DNA from: Oscillospiraceae bacterium
GTDB taxonomy: Bacteria > Bacillota_A > Clostridia > Saccharofermentanales > Saccharofermentanaceae
Length of the DNA stretch: 9,051 nt
Direction of reading: 5' to 3'
NCBI GenBank assembly: GCA_902803365.1
Contig: CADCPU010000292.1
Location: 1-9,051, forward strand
Position numbers and translations under genes: made by a program. Shown here piece by piece: positions 7,175-9,051 of this stretch. How positions within the stretch are numbered: position 1 is the stretch's first letter; the number at the start of each line of letters is the position of its first letter. Under the pieces are notes generated by a model that saw only the letters and a list, made by a program, of their open reading frames with translations, was not told the DNA's origin and searched no databases.

Positions 7175-7407
7175 GTGAACCATAGGTCCACTCGACAGCT
7201 GCAACTGACAAGTCCCGGTGAACCATAGGTCCACTCAGTTCTTCAATCTTATGAATTCCAGTGAACCATAGGTCCACCGGGTTGAAGCATTCAATGTTTT
7301 TCAGTGACCCTTAGGTTCACCGGGCCACTTCAATTTGATGGGTCTTGGTGAACCATAGGTTCACTCGACCGCTTGAGCAAAATGGCCCCAGTGAACCATA
7401 GGTTCAC
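7175..7407. repeat. Array of six regularly spaced 17-bp palindromes
   Basis: Six copies of GTGAACCATAGGTYCAC begin at 7175, 7218, 7261, 7304, 7348 and 7391. Each is a dyad: 7-bp arms GTGAACC and GGTTCAC around a 3-nt centre. Copies 1-3 are identical, with GGTCCAC as the right arm; copies 5 and 6 are perfect palindromes with GGTTCAC; copy 4 is GTGACCCTTAGGTTCAC. The 26-27 bp linkers are not identical but are related: several start TCGAC or CGGGCC followed by CTT, and several end in CCCA, TCCA or TTCA. The unit is therefore a diverged 43-bp tandem repeat with a conserved core. The period is about four helical turns, which would put all cores on one face of the DNA. There are no cas genes, and the repeats are too short for a typical CRISPR. 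Possible roles are operator sites for a dimeric protein or RNA hairpins. Confidence 0.92.
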
Positions 7408-7414
7408 CCGGGCC
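7379..7414 (-). terminator. Extended hairpin after the MurD-CapA gene, possible weak terminator
   Basis: The copy of the palindrome nearest the MurD-CapA gene (7391-7407) is flanked by GGCCC (7384-7388) and GGGCC (7410-7414). They pair beyond a 2x2 mismatch to give a 12-bp stem. On the minus strand it begins 14 nt past the stop codon and is followed by ATTTTG. The T-run is short, so termination may be partial and read-through into the array is possible. Confidence 0.45.
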
Positions 7415-7428
7415 GCTTATAATGCTAA

Positions 7429-9051
7429 TTATTTAATATCTTCCATCTGATCGTTTATGTATTTGGCTATATCTTGAAAACGGCTCTTCTGCCATTCCTT
7501 ATCTTTTTCCTTCTCGGCGAGAGGACAGAGGATGTGGAAGTCGAGCGTCTCGCCCGGCACGCGTCCAGTTCTCATCGGCTCTGCAAAATGCTCCGCCCAT
7601 TCCTCCTCGGTCGCGTTCTTGAACCTCTTCGGATCGAGGTAGGTCATCTGACGTCTCGTGGCCGCGATATGCATCTTGGCAGACAGCGGCGAGAGGAGCT
7701 TATATTCGTTTTCGGGAACGTCCTGGAATATGACAGGAAGATCGCCGATCGCGATATGCTCTTCGCCTCTTATGATGTCGATGCCGTAAGGCTCGAACGT
7801 GAACTTCTCCGGCGTCAGAGAAAGCTTTAAGAGTATGCCTTTCTCCGTGTTATATTGTGATCTCTGATAAGGCGTATCGAAAATGAAATTTCCGAGCGAA
7901 TAGAAGATCGCCTTGTCGCCGACAGTCTCGTAGTTCATCGGTACGTGAGGGTGATGAGCGACAACGATGTCTGCGCCCATCTCGAGATACTTAAGGTATC
8001 TTTCGCGCGTATAAGGTGACGGCAGCGGAGTAAATTCCTCGCCTGCGTGCGCGACGACGATACACCAGCGGCAGCGACTCTTGATGTCCTTGATGAGCTT
8101 TTCGATCTCGTCAAGGTCGCTCCAACTGAAGCAACCCGGCTTATCGACATCTGCCTTTCTGCAGGCTCTCTGATATCCTACGCCGAACATTCCGATACCG
8201 CCTGCTTCGTCAATGATGACAGGCTTTCTCGCTTCGTCGATATCAGCGCCCGCACCGATAGTCAGGATCCCGCGATCACGGGCTTCCTTGAGTGTGCTCT
8301 TGATGCCGTCGGGACCTGCGTCCATGATGTGATTATTGCAGATGTTCCAGATGTCGGAACCGATGCCCTTCAGGAAATCTGCGACCTCCGGATCCATGAA
8401 GTGAAGGAGCTGTTTTGCGCCTTCGGATTCTTCGTTTTTCGGGCACTCCATGATAGGTCCTTCGACGTTTGTTATAACGTGGTCGGAAAGCTTCAGGATG
8501 TTCCTGATCTCGGATGAGAGAAGGTCCTTGTCTTTCCACTTGCCTTCCATAAATCTGTCGAATCCGATGTCACCCGTAAAGACGAGCTCGGACTCGTCAA
8601 AGACACGCCTTCTGAAGCACTCGCCCCTGTGCTCGAAGTTCTTATAACTGTCATAGGAAGCAGCGGCAGGCGAGAGGATACAGGCCGAGCCTGAAGGAGT
8701 GATCTCCTTGGCAAGCTTGACGGATTCCTTGAGGTCTTTTACGTATCTGCAGCAAGACAGATCCTTGACCTGCTCATAGATCCTTTTACCTGAACTGTAT
8801 GAGAGGATATAGTTAAGATCCTGATGCTCTCTTATGTATGCGATCAGGATGTCGTAGTTGATGTTTCTGTCCATTCCGCCGATGAGGACCGTCTTTGTAT
8901 TGCTGACTGATCCGATGGCTCTGATGGTCGCCTCAGGGATCGTCGATATCGAGTCGTTATAGTACTCGACGCCGTTTACCGTACCGAGGAATTCGAGGCG
9001 GTGCTTAAGTCCCGTAAAGCTCTCGATCGACTTTACGACACTGTCAGGATC
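7429..9051 (-). CDS. MurD-type ligase / CapA-type metallophosphatase fusion (5' end outside window)
   Basis: The frame is open from the window edge and 540 residues are visible. Residues 1-~151 are the C-terminal ligase domain of a MurD-like enzyme, which joins D-glutamate to UDP-MurNAc-L-alanine in the cytoplasm. Diagnostic pieces are TGLKHRLEFLGTVNGVEYYN, DSISTIPEAT, VLIGGMDRNINYD and LSPAAASYDSYKNFEHRG (126-143). With almost no linker, a PGA_cap/CapA domain follows from about residue 157: FTGDIGFDRF, NVEGP (Glu197), CNNHIMDAG (Asn240, His241), VAHAGEE (His335), AHHPHVP (His366, His367, His369) and SLGNFIFD, i.e. the usual metal-binding set. The helical tail ends at 540. The ATG at 8874 is inside MurD, so a CapA-only gene starting there would be wrong. 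Neither part visible here has a membrane anchor, unlike the membrane-bound CapA/PgsA. The fused activity is unknown; Mur ligases and CapA proteins cooperate in poly-gamma-glutamate synthesis (PgsB/PgsA). Confidence 0.88.
   Translation of the reverse strand, partial: DPDSVVKSIESFTGLKHRLEFLGTVNGVEYYNDSISTIPEATIRAIGSVSNTKTVLIGGMDRNINYDILIAYIREHQDLNYILSYSSGKRIYEQVKDLSCCRYVKDLKESVKLAKEITPSGSACILSPAAASYDSYKNFEHRGECFRRRVFDESELVFTGDIGFDRFMEGKWKDKDLLSSEIRNILKLSDHVITNVEGPIMECPKNEESEGAKQLLHFMDPEVADFLKGIGSDIWNICNNHIMDAGPDGIKSTLKEARDRGILTIGAGADIDEARKPVIIDEAGGIGMFGVGYQRACRKADVDKPGCFSWSDLDEIEKLIKDIKSRCRWCIVVAHAGEEFTPLPSPYTRERYLKYLEMGADIVVAHHPHVPMNYETVGDKAIFYSLGNFIFDTPYQRSQYNTEKGILLKLSLTPEKFTFEPYGIDIIRGEEHIAIGDLPVIFQDVPENEYKLLSPLSAKMHIAATRRQMTYLDPKRFKNATEEEWAEHFAEPMRTGRVPGETLDFHILCPLAEKEKDKEWQKSRFQDIAKYINDQMEDIK

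Noticed and set aside
7175..7407. Palindromic repeats with 26-27 bp spacers read as a CRISPR array
   Set aside because: The repeat is only 17 bp, the spacers are related to one another (shared TCGAC/CGGGCC starts and CTT blocks), and no cas gene is in the window.
7418..7423. TATAAT on the plus strand before the antisense of the MurD-CapA gene
   Set aside because: No -35 is present at 16-18 bp and no plausible gene lies downstream on that strand.
7429..8874. Stand-alone CapA gene starting at the ATG at 8874
   Set aside because: The frame continues upstream without a stop and encodes MurD. The ATG falls in the MurD motif LIGGMDRNI and has no suitable ribosome binding site of its own.

Overview
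The window looks like chromosomal DNA from an anaerobic Firmicute of class Clostridia. Supporting this are strong AGGAGG-type ribosome binding sites, roughly even base composition, a NarL-type two-component pair next to an ABC-2 exporter, and a signal-peptide protein with DUF4214 repeats. A gut or rumen lineage is plausible, but the sequence does not fix the genus.

Layout. Positions 2-4634 (+) are one tightly packed operon: the C-terminal part of an ABC ATPase, two ABC-2 permeases of similar size, a membrane histidine kinase and a LuxR/NarL response regulator. The gene set (one ATPase, two permeases, kinase, regulator) matches drug-sensing exporter loci such as B. subtilis LnrLMN/LnrJK. That match rests on family and order only, and the substrate is unknown. 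The operon meets a convergent gene at 4635-4713, where a terminator serves the minus strand.

Positions 4714-6687 (-) encode a 657-residue secreted protein. It has a signal peptide, a PPC-like beta-sandwich, Ig-like domains and two tandem pairs of DUF4214 repeats. Upstream lies a separate small transcription unit (6836-7015, -) for a 59-residue protein of unknown function, with a good ribosome binding site and its own strong intrinsic terminator.

Positions 7175-7407 hold six copies of a 17-bp near-perfect palindrome, GTGAACC-ATA-GGTTCAC, spaced 43, 43, 43, 44 and 43 bp apart. The linkers between them are diverged but recognisably related, so this is not a CRISPR array. It looks like a tandem repeat whose palindromic core has been conserved. 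The array lies between the last gene and the small gene.

Positions 7429-9051 (-) are an open frame that runs off the window. Its first ~150 visible residues are the C-terminal domain of a MurD-type ligase and the remainder is a complete CapA/PGA_cap-type metallophosphatase domain. The apparent CapA start at 8874 is internal to the MurD domain, so this is an in-frame MurD-CapA fusion. The fusion and the palindrome array with its small gene are the two items most worth following up.
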